Assembly (NCBI RefSeq): GCF_007004665.1
Contig: NZ_ML660064.1
Location: 62,001 to 126,000, forward strand
DNA: 64,000 nt
Origin: Denitrobaculum tricleocarpae
Lineage (GTDB): Bacteria; Pseudomonadota; Alphaproteobacteria; Kiloniellales; Kiloniellaceae
Direction: 5' to 3'
Position 1 is the first letter of the stretch, and each line of letters starts with the position of its first letter. Positions 24,638 to 33,857 of this stretch are shown here, in pieces. The translations under genes were made by a program, and so were the position numbers. The notes beneath the pieces are model-generated. The model was not told the origin of the DNA, made no database searches, and saw nothing but the letters and a program-made list of their open reading frames with translations.

Positions 24638-25273
24638 ATGACCGGAAAAGAGTCCGACAACCCGCTTGCAAGCATTTACGAGACCGGTGACGAAGCCGCA
24701 CTGGAAACCGAATACGACAAGTGGTCCGTCAGTTACGACGCAGACACCGCCGGCAGCGGTTACCGCCTGCCCTTCCTGCTCACGGGGTTCGTGGCCCGGC
24801 ACATCCCTTCGACAGAGGCTGAAATTCTGGACGCCGGTGCGGGTACGGGCCTCGGTGGCGAGAGTCTGGCCGTGCTTGGCTACCGCAATCTGACCGGCAT
24901 CGATCTCTCCCGGGAAATGCTCGATCAGGCAGCTAAGACGGAAGCCTATCGTGACCTGATACAAATGAAGCTCGGCAGCGCGCTGGCCTTTGACGACCGG
25001 CAATTCGACGGCGTGATTTCAACAGGCGTCTTTACCGAAGGCCATGCGCCGGCGTCGAGCTTCGACGAGTTGCTCCGGATCACCCGGCCGGGCGGCCACA
25101 TGATCTTCAGTGTCCGCGATGACATCTATTGGGAGCGAGGATTCAAAGAGAAGCAGGATAGCCTGGCAGACGCCGGCAAGTGGAAACTGGTTGAGCAGAG
25201 TGAGGCGGTGCGTGCCTACACCATTGGCGAACCGCATTTGCGTGTGATTTTTTTCGTTTACCAGGTCGCGTGA
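24638..25273 (+). CDS. Class I SAM-dependent methyltransferase
   Basis: The 211-residue protein has the methyltransferase motif I ILDAGAGTGLGG near residue 65, motif II LTGIDLSREMLDQA, and motif III-IV ISTGVFTEGH with LLRITRPGGHMIFSVR. The N-terminal ALETEYDKWSVSYDAD resembles the Williams-Beuren-region-type methyltransferases, whose substrates are unclear. An ATG at 24638 with AAAGG eight bases upstream is preferred over an in-frame GTG at 24629. Confidence 0.8.
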   Translation: MTGKESDNPLASIYETGDEAALETEYDKWSVSYDADTAGSGYRLPFLLTGFVARHIPSTEAEILDAGAGTGLGGESLAVLGYRNLTGIDLSREMLDQAAKTEAYRDLIQMKLGSALAFDDRQFDGVISTGVFTEGHAPASSFDELLRITRPGGHMIFSVRDDIYWERGFKEKQDSLADAGKWKLVEQSEAVRAYTIGEPHLRVIFFVYQVA

Positions 25274-25301
25274 TCTGCCGGGTTACTCCGTCAGGGGACG
25301 A

Positions 25302-25327
25302 CAGCGGCGTTTAAAGTGCCGCCGCTG
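25302..25327. terminator. Hairpin at the 3' ends of convergent genes
   Basis: CAGCGGCG and CGCCGCTG form a perfect 8-bp stem over a 10-base loop; the mobA stop codon lies in the loop. There is no T-run, so terminator activity is only possible. It may slow transcription from both sides. Confidence 0.35.
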
Positions 25328-25970
25328 CAAAAGTCTCCGCCTCCAGCAAATCATCGGGTCGATTGGTGTTAAAAAAAGGATCAAGCGCGCCGGCTCCGGT
25401 TTCCACTGGCTCGAAGCCGACGGAAACGAGCTTGTGCCGCGCCGTCCAGAGATCCACCTTGCGCAGACTCTCTTCCACCACGGCCTGACGCAGATCTTCG
25501 CGCAGCGCCATCGACCAGAGCCCGAAAACCGGATGGCTGCGCCCGTTTGATTCGGCGCAGACAAGATTGGCCCCCGCCCTTTCGGCGGCCGCAAGCATCA
25601 CCGGGACCATATCCCTCGGAAAAAAGGGCGCATCGCTGGCAAAGCTCGCCATCCACTCCGCCTTCGGGGCGTGAGCGGCAACCCAATCCATACCGGTGAG
25701 GATTCCCGCCAGCGGACCCGCGAAACCCTCGATCACGTCCGCCGCGACGGGCAACTTGTAGTCCGCAAAGCGTGCGGGATCGCCATTCGCATTCAGAACC
25801 AAAGGGCCGACCTGAGGAGCGGCCCGCTCAATGATCTGCGCCAGAATAGGCCTGCCGCCGAGCGGCCTCAGGCATTTATCGCCACCCCCCATGCGGCGTG
25901 ATTGACCGCCCGCGAGGATGACTCCGGCAACGGCGGGAACATTCTGCTTCAAGGTCTCAGGACTCGTCAT
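25311..25970 (-). CDS. mobA: Molybdenum cofactor guanylyltransferase
   Basis: MobA transfers GMP from GTP to molybdopterin to form the MGD cofactor that formate dehydrogenases need. The 219-residue chain has the nucleotide-binding ILAGGQSRRMGGGDK near the N-terminus, GPLAGI in the middle, and FASDAPFFPRDMV containing the metal-binding aspartate. The ATG at 25970 overlaps the end of fdhD by 14 bases, so the two are one operon and probably translationally coupled. Codons further upstream in this frame lie within fdhD and are not part of the protein. Confidence 0.92.
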   Translation of the reverse strand: MTSPETLKQNVPAVAGVILAGGQSRRMGGGDKCLRPLGGRPILAQIIERAAPQVGPLVLNANGDPARFADYKLPVAADVIEGFAGPLAGILTGMDWVAAHAPKAEWMASFASDAPFFPRDMVPVMLAAAERAGANLVCAESNGRSHPVFGLWSMALREDLRQAVVEESLRKVDLWTARHKLVSVGFEPVETGAGALDPFFNTNRPDDLLEAETFAAAAL

Positions 25971-26973
25971 GGCTGCGGCTCGACTTGCGCTGATGGCGTT
26001 TATCCTCTTCACCGGCGGCCGAGGCATCGAAGTCGTGCTCGATCCGGTCCAGACCCGAGAGCGCCAGGAAGCGCTTGCCTTTGGAGCGGCCGATGAGAGT
26101 GAGACCGGCCTGGCGCGCCAGGTCCACACCCCAGGCCGTGAAGCCCGAACGCGAGACCAGAATCGGTATTCCCATCTGCACGGTCTTGATGACCATCTCC
26201 GACGTCAGGCGGCCTGTGGTGTAGAAGATCTTATCCTCCGGCGCGATATTCTTCAGAAACATGTAGCCCGCGATCTTATCGACGGCGTTATGCCGGCCCA
26301 CGTCCTCCATGTAGAGCAAGGGACGGTCTTTGACACAGAGGGCGCAGCCGTGAATAGCGCCGGCCTCAAGATAGAGGCTGGGCGCGGAATTAATCTTGCG
26401 GTTCAGGCTGTTGAGCCATGACGTTTTTAAGAGAGCGTCGGTCGAAAGCTCGATGTCCTCGAATTTCTCCATCAGGTCACCAAAGACCGTGCCCTGCGCG
26501 CAGCCGGAAGTCCGGGTCTTCTTTTTGAGCTTTTCCTCGTAGTCGGTTTCCCGCTCGGTGCGGACCACGACCAGTTCCAGCTCCTCGTCGTAATCGATAT
26601 CCGTGATCACATCGTCCGGGCGCAGCATGTTCTGATTCAGCAGATAACCGACCGCCAGATAGTCCGGATAGTCGTTAATCGTCATCATGGTGACGATTTC
26701 CTGACCATTCAGGTAAAGGGTCAAGGGGCGCTCCACAACGACCGCCGTTTCAATCGCCGTGCCGTCCTGGTCGATCCCCGAAATCCGCTCAGTCAGGCGC
26801 GGATCAGACGGATCGGGCCGCACCAGAAACTCGCTGAGAAGTTCCGGATCCTTGAGCTTCGCCCGCCCTCTCGCAGCGGAGCCAACTGTCGCCGCATTGC
26901 CGGCTGAAGTCCGACTGCCCGCCGGTGTTACCGGGGCCGCCTCCTTCGCATCGTTCGGGGATTGACTGCTCAT
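25957..26973 (-). CDS. fdhD: Formate dehydrogenase accessory sulfurtransferase
   Basis: FdhD passes sulphur from a cysteine desulfurase to the bis-MGD cofactor and is needed for active formate dehydrogenase. The 338-residue protein carries EDVGRHNAVDKIAG, FYTTGRLTSEMVIKT and ILVSRSGFTAWGVDLARQ, all diagnostic. The usual CxxC loop (RxSCGxCG in E. coli) reads RTSGCAQGTVF here, with a single Cys158; another CxxC occurs at Cys210-Cys213 in HGCALC. About 40 residues at the N-terminus and 20 at the C-terminus are extra and low-complexity. It is the first gene of fdhD-mobA and, with the subunit genes at 14.4-18.9 kb, explains formate dehydrogenase maturation. Confidence 0.92.
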   Translation of the reverse strand: MSSQSPNDAKEAAPVTPAGSRTSAGNAATVGSAARGRAKLKDPELLSEFLVRPDPSDPRLTERISGIDQDGTAIETAVVVERPLTLYLNGQEIVTMMTINDYPDYLAVGYLLNQNMLRPDDVITDIDYDEELELVVVRTERETDYEEKLKKKTRTSGCAQGTVFGDLMEKFEDIELSTDALLKTSWLNSLNRKINSAPSLYLEAGAIHGCALCVKDRPLLYMEDVGRHNAVDKIAGYMFLKNIAPEDKIFYTTGRLTSEMVIKTVQMGIPILVSRSGFTAWGVDLARQAGLTLIGRSKGKRFLALSGLDRIEHDFDASAAGEEDKRHQRKSSRSHDES

Positions 26974-27369
26974 TCAGAACCTTACTTCCATCCAGTTTTA
27001 TTTGATCCCGGTCCGGTGCAACAAATAGGTGCCTGATCGGGCTTTCGCAATGAGATCACAGACATCCGCACCCGCACAAGGCAAGGCTGCAGCCACAAGT
27101 TAAATCACAGATAAGCTTCTTACAGGCCAAGAACCCGCGGTACTCACCAGTTTAATAGAAAAATACAATGGAACAGCGGAGCGATTTTTTCATTACAGCT
27201 ATTGGAGAAACCGGTAAAATTAGCGAAATATTGAGGCGGATAGAGTCTGATCGTTTGAGCTAAATCAGTGAAAACGCGGCGCAGGCTCCTTATTGTGCAG
27301 GTAGACAAGGGTTTGCGAATTTCGCTGTTTTAGGTCAGGAACGATCGTGCTCAAGAAAAAAAGTGCCTC
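26974..27369. other. Divergent intergenic region, fdhD and NlpC/P60 gene
   Basis: About 396 AT-enriched bases. It probably contains promoters in both directions, with A-rich stretches near 27155-27170 and 27350-27362. A 31-codon frame at 27168-27263 lacks a ribosome-binding site and was not accepted. I see no riboswitch-like fold. Confidence 0.4.
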
Positions 27370-28254
27370 ATGTCAGTTGCCGTAGATTCAAAACTGGACC
27401 CGCGGGTGAACTGTTACCGTGACGACCTCGCAGCCAGCTATCTGGAAGGCAAGGTAGATTCGCGGCGTTTCGTGATGGGACGTCAGGCACAGGTCGTGCA
27501 GTGCGGTGCACCGCTCCTGCGCAATCCAAGCGCGGACAGTCCCCAAGACAGCCAGCTGCTGGTCGGCGAGACCGTCCAGGTTTACGATGAAGCCGGTGGT
27601 TATTCGTGGCTCCAGAGCGAATTCGACGGCTACGTCGGCTACGTTCGCACCTCCGCTCTGCGTGACGAAGTCACCGAGGCAACCGATTGCGTCAGCGTTC
27701 TTCGGAGCTTTCTCTATCCGGAACCGGATATCAAAACCCCGCCGATTGCGACCCTCAACATGGCTGCGCAGGTGACGGTCAATGATCAGTATCAACGTTT
27801 CAGCCTGCTCTCGACCGGCGGATGGATCTATTCCGACCACCTGATGACGATCGATGCCCATGAGCCCGATTTCGTGGCCACAGCCCTGAGATTCCTGGAA
27901 ATGCCCTATCTCTGGGGCGGTAAAGGCAATATGGGGATCGACTGCTCGGGACTGGTGCAGGTTTCGCTCGCCCGCAGCGGCCGGGCCTGCCCGCGTGACA
28001 CGTACATGCAGGCAAAGACGCTGGGTATCGAAATCCCCGGAGAGGACGGTAACTATCCCATGCGCCGCGGCGATCTGATCTACTGGCCGGGCCACGTGGC
28101 CATCGTTCTGGACCAGGAAACGGTCGTTCACGCCTCGGGACACCACATGCTCGTCACCATCGAACCCTGGCGGGATGTAGACGAACGAGTCCGCATCGAA
28201 ACGGGCGGCAAAGGAATAGAGGTTTTACGACGTGTTCCTCAATCAAACGGCTAA
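27370..28254 (+). CDS. SH3-NlpC/P60 cell-wall peptidase
   Basis: This 294-residue protein has two SH3-like regions (about residues 40-165, with LLVGETVQVYDEAGGYSWLQSE) and a C-terminal NlpC/P60 domain, a papain-fold hydrolase of peptidoglycan stem peptides. Catalytic residues are visible as the Cys in GIDCSGLVQVSL and the His in YWPGHVAIVL, with a second polar residue in HASGHHM. There is no obvious signal peptide, so it may act on recycled peptides in the cytoplasm, as described for dipeptidyl-peptidase VI-type enzymes. It follows a long AT-rich gap and precedes moaA by 127 bases. Confidence 0.88.
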   Translation: MSVAVDSKLDPRVNCYRDDLAASYLEGKVDSRRFVMGRQAQVVQCGAPLLRNPSADSPQDSQLLVGETVQVYDEAGGYSWLQSEFDGYVGYVRTSALRDEVTEATDCVSVLRSFLYPEPDIKTPPIATLNMAAQVTVNDQYQRFSLLSTGGWIYSDHLMTIDAHEPDFVATALRFLEMPYLWGGKGNMGIDCSGLVQVSLARSGRACPRDTYMQAKTLGIEIPGEDGNYPMRRGDLIYWPGHVAIVLDQETVVHASGHHMLVTIEPWRDVDERVRIETGGKGIEVLRRVPQSNG

Positions 28255-28381
28255 AACCCGCGTTTTCCCACCATGCGGAAAATCTGCGGAATTCTACCTC
28301 CGGGAGCCATAGACTCCTTGAGAATATTCAGTAAAATGCCAACATCAAACGCAAGAAAAGCGTATTTCACGGGAGCTCATC

Positions 28382-29386
28382 TTGTCGGCGCCACTGATCG
28401 ATCCCTTCCAACGCAAGATTAACTATCTGCGCGTTTCCGTCACCGACCGCTGCGATTTCCGCTGTGCCTACTGCATGTCGGAAGACATGTCGTTTCTGCC
28501 GAAATCCGAGGTTCTGAGCCTGGAAGAGCTGGAACGTCTCTGCGAGACTTTCATTCATCTCGGCGTCAAGAAGCTTCGCCTGACCGGCGGGGAGCCCCTG
28601 GTCCGACGTAATATCATGCATCTGTTCCGCGGGCTGTCGCAGCATTTGAAAAGCGGCGAGCTGGAAGAGCTGACGCTGACCACCAACGGCAGTCAACTGA
28701 GCCGCTTCGCGGACGAACTGGCGGATCTGGGCGTGCGCCGGATCAACGTGTCCCTGGACACCCTGGATGCCCACAAATTTGCCGCCATCACCCGCTGGGG
28801 CAAGTTCGACAAGGTTATGATGGGCCTCGATGCCGCCAAAAAGGCCGGGCTGAAGGTCAAGATCAACACCGTCGCGCTGAAAGGCGTGAATGACGACGAG
28901 GTTGATAAGCTGATCTCGTGGTGCGGCGACGAAGGCTTCGATCTGACCTTCATCGAAGTCATGCCCATGGGCGATATCGGCGAAGTCGAGCGGGTCGATC
29001 AATATCTTCCGCTCAGCCAGTTACGCGCCAGCATCGAGCAGAAATGGACGCTCAACGAGAGCTTGCATAACAGCGGCGGTCCCGCCCGCTATGTCGACGT
29101 AATTGAGACCGGGCAACGGATCGGCTTCATCACGCCCCTGACCCATAACTTCTGCGAAAGCTGCAACCGGGTCCGGCTGACCTGCACAGGCATGCTCTAT
29201 ATGTGCCTCGGTCAGGAAGACGCGGCCGATCTGCGCATTCCCCTGCGCGAGAGCGACGATAACGCGGTCCTAGAAGCCGCCATCCGCGAAGCCATCACGC
29301 GCAAGCCGAAGGGTCACGACTTCATCATTGACCGCGAACACAACCAGCCTGCCGTCGGCCGCCACATGAGCGTTACCGGCGGTTAA
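28382..29386 (+). CDS. moaA: GTP 3',8-cyclase, molybdenum cofactor biosynthesis
   Basis: MoaA is a radical-SAM enzyme that starts molybdopterin synthesis from GTP. The 334-residue protein has the CxxxCxxC cluster (Cys24, Cys28, Cys31) in [21 protein letters not shown], a second [4Fe-4S] site in [12 protein letters not shown], and the conserved terminal Gly-Gly. A TTG start at 28382 is used, with GGGAG upstream; no better in-frame start is near. No other mo-cofactor synthesis genes (moaBCDE) are adjacent, so they should lie elsewhere on the genome. Confidence 0.93.
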   Translation: MSAPLIDPFQRKINYLRVSVTDRCDFRCAYCMSEDMSFLPKSEVLSLEELERLCETFIHLGVKKLRLTGGEPLVRRNIMHLFRGLSQHLKSGELEELTLTTNGSQLSRFADELADLGVRRINVSLDTLDAHKFAAITRWGKFDKVMMGLDAAKKAGLKVKINTVALKGVNDDEVDKLISWCGDEGFDLTFIEVMPMGDIGEVERVDQYLPLSQLRASIEQKWTLNESLHNSGGPARYVDVIETGQRIGFITPLTHNFCESCNRVRLTCTGMLYMCLGQEDAADLRIPLRESDDNAVLEAAIREAITRKPKGHDFIIDREHNQPAVGRHMSVTGG

Positions 29387-29502
29387 AAGGCACCCGCAAG
29401 TTCCTTTGCGCTTTCGGGCGCTGTGTGACGGTCATGCCGGGTTCCGCGGCGCCAAGGTCCTGCGCTACCAAGCGCCACGGCTGCTACATTTAGCCAGGGG
29501 TG

Positions 29503-29540
29503 CCAAGGCTTGCCGGGAGCACCAAGTCTTGCCGGGAGCG
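29503..29540 (+). repeat. 19-bp tandem duplication
   Basis: CCAAGGCTTGCCGGGAGCA and CCAAGTCTTGCCGGGAGCG stand head to tail with two differences, between the convergent moaA and regulator genes, just before the regulator's stop. It looks like a recent small duplication and has no evident function. Confidence 0.6.
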
Positions 29541-29547
29541 CCGGGGT

Positions 29548-32500
29548 CTATAGTGTCGCGCCGCTCAGCGCGTTGGCCTCGGCCAGTGCCTGCTGCAGGC
29601 GGGGTATTGCGGACATCAGCCCGACGCGCTCGGCATCCTCGCTCAGTTCACGCAGGCTTTCCAGTTCAGCGCCATCGCGCAGACCGCGTCCGAAGTCTGC
29701 AAGTGCGCGTCCCCGGGCCACGTAGAACGCACTCCAGGGCGTAGGTTCGGTTCCCTTCGAATAGGCCTCCAACGCATTGGCATAGCGATCCGCTTCATCC
29801 CAGTCGCCGCCATCCAGGGCCGCGTCAATGGCGTGCTGGTAAAAATGCAGATAGTTATGGCTGACACAGCGTTCCTGCAACAGCACTTCGCCCTCGATCA
29901 GCGCCCACTTTCTGAGCGCCACGTCCTTGGTCTCGACGGCTAGCGCGGAAAGGATCCATGCGGCACCGTAGGTCCGGGCGCTGGAAGCCACGCGATAGGC
30001 CTCTAACAAGCGTTCTTCGATCGATTCGCCGTGCCCCAGCCTGGCCAGCGACTGCATCTTGTGCATGAGGCTTTCCCCCTCGAAAACGCTCGACCCCAAC
30101 TGCTGCGCCAGCAGGTAAGCACGCTCAACATGCTCATAGGAACCCGCGGGGTTTCCCATGTAGAGCATCGTCGGACCGATGACCAAGTGCGCCAGCATCT
30201 CCGCGCGGTAGTTATTGACCTGCAGGGCGATCTCAATTGCCCTCAGCGCGTCTTCTTCGGTCCGTTCAAGATCGAGCAGATAAAAAGCAATGATCGCACG
30301 CATAGGCAGGTTCGTGCAGAGCAGTTCGCGGACGTTCTCCCGCTCACAGAGACCGATGCACTTGTCGAAGTAGCCATAGGCGGTTTTGAACCAGCCGCGC
30401 TGGTAATAGGCGTCTCCAAGTCCACTCAGTGCCCGCGCCTCATCCAGCACCGAGCCGCTGCGCTGCGCCGCGAGAATTGCGCCCTCATGCGCCTCAAGGC
30501 ACTCGTCCAACCGGCCCAGCGGGAAGTAGACGGCACCGGTCAGGGAATAGATCCGCGCAAGGCTGCGGTCGTCAGCGCAGTTCAGTGCCGCCTCCTCGGC
30601 CTTGGCAAGCACATCCAGGGCCTGATCAAACTTGCTGATCAGACGCAGGCCCTCCGCCATGCCTGTCCAGGCACGGCATTTTTCGGCATCGCTCTCGGCA
30701 TAACTCAATGCGCGTTCATAAACCTCGACAGACTTGCTGACACTGCCCGGCACGCGCAGGAGGAATCCGCTGAGCAGCGAGAGATCATAGCTCAACACCC
30801 GGTCGCGCGACCGCTCCAGCCCGCGCGACGCAAGTTCAAGCGCGGTGCCGAAATGATACTTCGCGGCTGAATGACGGGCGGCCTGCAGGATCGCGGCGGC
30901 AGCTTCCGGGCTCTCGGCCCGGTCCAGATGATCGGCGTAGAGAATGGCGTTCTTGCCCTCGAAAAGCTTCGATGCCTCGATATGCATCTTATCGCGCTCG
31001 GACTTCAGAATGGCACCGTAGATGGCCTCGTGGATCAGCGCATGGCAAAAAGCGAATTCGTTGTCACCTTCGGGACGCAGGATCGCGATTTCCGTAAGAT
31101 TCGCGCAATTGTATTCCGCATCGCCGAGGACTTCTCTCAGATCGGCAAGACCGAAGCGTTGTCCCAGGACCGAAGCAACGTTCAGAGCATGTTTTTCGCG
31201 GGCGGACAGGACGTCCAGGCGTGCCAGAACAATGGACTGGATCGAGCCGGGCAGTTCTCTGGTCTCATGTCCGTAGGCGCGCAGCAACTGATCCAGGAAC
31301 AAGGGGTTGCCCTCTGAGCGCGCGATGCAGGCCCGCGCATAGGCGTCGTCGACATCCAGGTACTGGCGGGACAGCACCGCGCATTCGTCACTCGACAGCG
31401 GCATCAAGTCCAATGTCGTCAGGGGCACGCCTTGCGCACTTGCGCGCCAGCTGCGGTCCAGAGGATCTTCGATGACACGCGACGTCATCAAAAGAATGAC
31501 AGGCGCGTCTCGCAACTGAGCAGCAACGCCAGCGAGGATCGTAAGTGTGCGGTCGTCTGCCCAATGGATGTCATCAACCAGAATCATGACCGGCTGCTCC
31601 AGGCAGCGGCGTTCGATCAAGCTGGACAGGAGCTGGATTTTGCTGCTCAAGCGCGATGCATTTTCAATCGTTGTATGAAGCGATTCAAGTTCGGCCGGCT
31701 GTTGCATATCCAGGAAGTCGTAGAGAAAAGCGCGGGCATCCTGAGGCAGCCAGCCTTTCACGACAGCATCTTCGAAAGCCGCGTCGACGGCTCTGGCCTC
31801 GGCCCCCCATGGGAGGTCAAGAAGGGACAGGGCCAGGTTCTTAAGGGCCCCACGGCCACGTTCGGAACCGAAATCCTGGAGGCGTCCCATGTGGCAGTCA
31901 TAACCTTCCCGCCGTGCAATCCTCTGCAACTCGTTCGATAAACGGCTTTTGCCGATACCGGCCTCGCCGCGCAGATAGACCACGCGCCCTTTGCCTGACT
32001 GCACACAGCTGCGTGCAATGCCCGCGAATTGCTCCAGTTCAACCTCCCGTCCGACAAAGCTTGTCTCCTGGCTTTCGTCCCGCTCCTGCCGCAGTTGAAC
32101 CAGTCGCCAGGCTCTGGTCTCGCTCGGGATACCGTGGATCAGCAGGCCATCCATCAGCTCGCCCTCCACCGCATGCACGACAGACTGGTAAAAGCTATCC
32201 GACACGATGATCTCGGAGGGTCCGGCGAGGTCCTGCAGGCGGGCCGCGAGGTTGACGGATTCCCCAAGCACCGTATAGGCACGGTGCAGGCGGCTGCCGG
32301 TCTTGCTCGCAATCACCTGTCCACTGGCCATACCGACATGAACTTTCAGCTCATGACCGACTTCCTCGGACAGCGCCGCGATACGCTGACGGATTTCCAG
32401 GGCTGCGCGCATCGCCCGTTCGGAGTCATCGCTGTGGGCCACCGGCGCCCCGAAGATCGCCATGACGTTGTCGCCCATGTGTTTGTCGATCGTGCCGCCA

Positions 32501-33549
32501 AACTGTGTGATGACCTCGTCGGTCACGTCGAAGTAGCGATTGAGCAGCCGATGCATGTCTTCCGCCCAGAGCTGTCCGGACAGAGCCGTAAAGTTCGATA
32601 GATCGGCAAACATCACCGCCACATGGCGTAGTTCAGCCGCCGGCGCATCGGGTTGCGGCAGGTCGGTGGCCCGCCGCCGGCGCTCCGGACCTTTGAAAGC
32701 TCCAGCGGTCTCGGGACGGGCAGCGGATGGCTGCCCGGATGGTTCGGTTTCGCCTGGCACTGCCTTTGGAGCCTGTACAGGCTCTGCAACTGCGGTGCCG
32801 TCCGCTTTCGCACCATAGCGCCGGCGGTCCAGGATCTTCCGTTGAAGCGCTTCTGTCTCGTTTGCCGGCGCGACGTCCAATTCCTTGCGCAGTACGTCCT
32901 TGCAGATCTGATACTGGCGCAGTGCATCGTTCAGCTTGCCCTGATCCGCAAGCAGGCTGATGAGCCTGCGGTGCCCCTCCTCATTGAGCGGGTCGTGACT
33001 GACAAGGGCGGAGGCAACCTCGACGGCGCGGTCCATCTGACCGTCAAGTTCCAGCAGCTCGCCGAGGCGCTCCATCGCCCCCAGCGCCATCTGGCAATAA
33101 CGGCGTTGCTCGCTGACGAGCCAGTCCTCGAACTCGGGCGCGGTAACGGTCAGGTTCTGCAGCAGATCACCGCGATAAAGGGCGATGGCATCCGTCAGAT
33201 TGCCGATGGTGTCATCTTGAACGAGACGCTGAAACTCCAGGGCATCGACCGTGACGGCCGCCTCGTTCAGAGTCACGAATTCGCTGTCCGACCGCAACGC
33301 ATCGGCGTCGTTCGGCGGCAGGCATTTGCGCAGCGTCATCAATGCCTGACGCAGGCTGGACCTGGCCTGGGCGTCACCGCTGTTGCCCCAGAACAATGAA
33401 GCGAGCATGTCGCGGGATTGGGGCATGCCCTGTGTCAAGGCGAGATAGCTGAGCAGCGCACGCGCTTTCTTCGCCGACACGGCAATCGGACGGCCGTCGT
33501 CGGTTTCGAAACGGAAACCACCTAAAAGCTGCATGCGCATGCTGGGCAT
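29548..33549 (-). CDS. SARP/BTAD-adenylate cyclase-ATPase-TPR fusion regulator
   Basis: This 1333-residue protein combines several regulatory parts. Residues 1-95 form an OmpR-type DNA-binding domain and 97-245 a BTAD domain, as in SARP activators. Residues about 305-480 are a class III nucleotidyl cyclase with metal-binding Asp316 and Asp360, Lys356 before the GD motif, and Asn433/Arg437 in VNLAARL, so it looks active. Residues about 495-780 form an ATPase with Walker A GEAGIGKS (528-535) and a Walker B VMILVDDIHWADD. Roughly 850-1300 consists of TPR-like helices. Related cyclase-ATPase-TPR proteins usually lack the SARP domain, so DNA binding and cAMP output may be linked. AGGA precedes the ATG. 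Confidence 0.85.
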   Translation of the reverse strand: MPSMRMQLLGGFRFETDDGRPIAVSAKKARALLSYLALTQGMPQSRDMLASLFWGNSGDAQARSSLRQALMTLRKCLPPNDADALRSDSEFVTLNEAAVTVDALEFQRLVQDDTIGNLTDAIALYRGDLLQNLTVTAPEFEDWLVSEQRRYCQMALGAMERLGELLELDGQMDRAVEVASALVSHDPLNEEGHRRLISLLADQGKLNDALRQYQICKDVLRKELDVAPANETEALQRKILDRRRYGAKADGTAVAEPVQAPKAVPGETEPSGQPSAARPETAGAFKGPERRRRATDLPQPDAPAAELRHVAVMFADLSNFTALSGQLWAEDMHRLLNRYFDVTDEVITQFGGTIDKHMGDNVMAIFGAPVAHSDDSERAMRAALEIRQRIAALSEEVGHELKVHVGMASGQVIASKTGSRLHRAYTVLGESVNLAARLQDLAGPSEIIVSDSFYQSVVHAVEGELMDGLLIHGIPSETRAWRLVQLRQERDESQETSFVGREVELEQFAGIARSCVQSGKGRVVYLRGEAGIGKSRLSNELQRIARREGYDCHMGRLQDFGSERGRGALKNLALSLLDLPWGAEARAVDAAFEDAVVKGWLPQDARAFLYDFLDMQQPAELESLHTTIENASRLSSKIQLLSSLIERRCLEQPVMILVDDIHWADDRTLTILAGVAAQLRDAPVILLMTSRVIEDPLDRSWRASAQGVPLTTLDLMPLSSDECAVLSRQYLDVDDAYARACIARSEGNPLFLDQLLRAYGHETRELPGSIQSIVLARLDVLSAREKHALNVASVLGQRFGLADLREVLGDAEYNCANLTEIAILRPEGDNEFAFCHALIHEAIYGAILKSERDKMHIEASKLFEGKNAILYADHLDRAESPEAAAAILQAARHSAAKYHFGTALELASRGLERSRDRVLSYDLSLLSGFLLRVPGSVSKSVEVYERALSYAESDAEKCRAWTGMAEGLRLISKFDQALDVLAKAEEAALNCADDRSLARIYSLTGAVYFPLGRLDECLEAHEGAILAAQRSGSVLDEARALSGLGDAYYQRGWFKTAYGYFDKCIGLCERENVRELLCTNLPMRAIIAFYLLDLERTEEDALRAIEIALQVNNYRAEMLAHLVIGPTMLYMGNPAGSYEHVERAYLLAQQLGSSVFEGESLMHKMQSLARLGHGESIEERLLEAYRVASSARTYGAAWILSALAVETKDVALRKWALIEGEVLLQERCVSHNYLHFYQHAIDAALDGGDWDEADRYANALEAYSKGTEPTPWSAFYVARGRALADFGRGLRDGAELESLRELSEDAERVGLMSAIPRLQQALAEANALSGATL

Positions 33550-33857
33550 TGTTTGTTCCTTGCACCCCTCTTCCGCTTAACCAACACGGCGGGTGCGCCG
33601 GATATTCCATTTACACAAAAAAAAAGTTGTTCCAGGGACTGCCGGTCAGTCTGCCGGAGAGAAGTATCTTAAAATCTGCGGTTCCCGCGTCTCTTCGGCA
33701 GGCGGGATCACATACCGCAGACCTCCCACTATACTTGATCAGGCCTCAGAATTCCAACGCACTGAACTGCAGACCTCGCCTTTCACGTGAAGTTCCGAAC
33801 TTCATGCACGCTTTGATCTACATAACGCCGGAGTGAAACAGCCGCCAGCGATGCACC
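33550..33857. other. Intergenic region upstream of the fusion regulator
   Basis: This 308-base region separates the DUF6352-like gene and the regulator, both on the minus strand, and should hold the regulator's promoter. It has an A9 run at 33616-33625 and the palindrome listed separately. No small gene was found. Confidence 0.45.
33788..33804. promoter_or_regulatory. 17-bp palindrome, possible operator
   Basis: TGAAGTTCCGAACTTCA is a perfect palindrome with 7-bp arms and a CCG centre, about 240 bases upstream of the start codon of the SARP fusion regulator. Its symmetry and position suggest a dimeric regulator's binding site, although it is too far from a hairpin-T-tract arrangement to be a clear terminator. 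Confidence 0.45.

Noticed and set aside
27168..27263. 31-codon frame in the fdhD-NlpC gap
   Set aside because: No ribosome-binding site, no recognisable features, and it lies in AT-rich promoter sequence.
28255..28381. Possible molybdenum cofactor riboswitch before moaA
   Set aside because: The 127-base leader shows no conserved Moco-motif-like stems; none was found before the fdh genes either.
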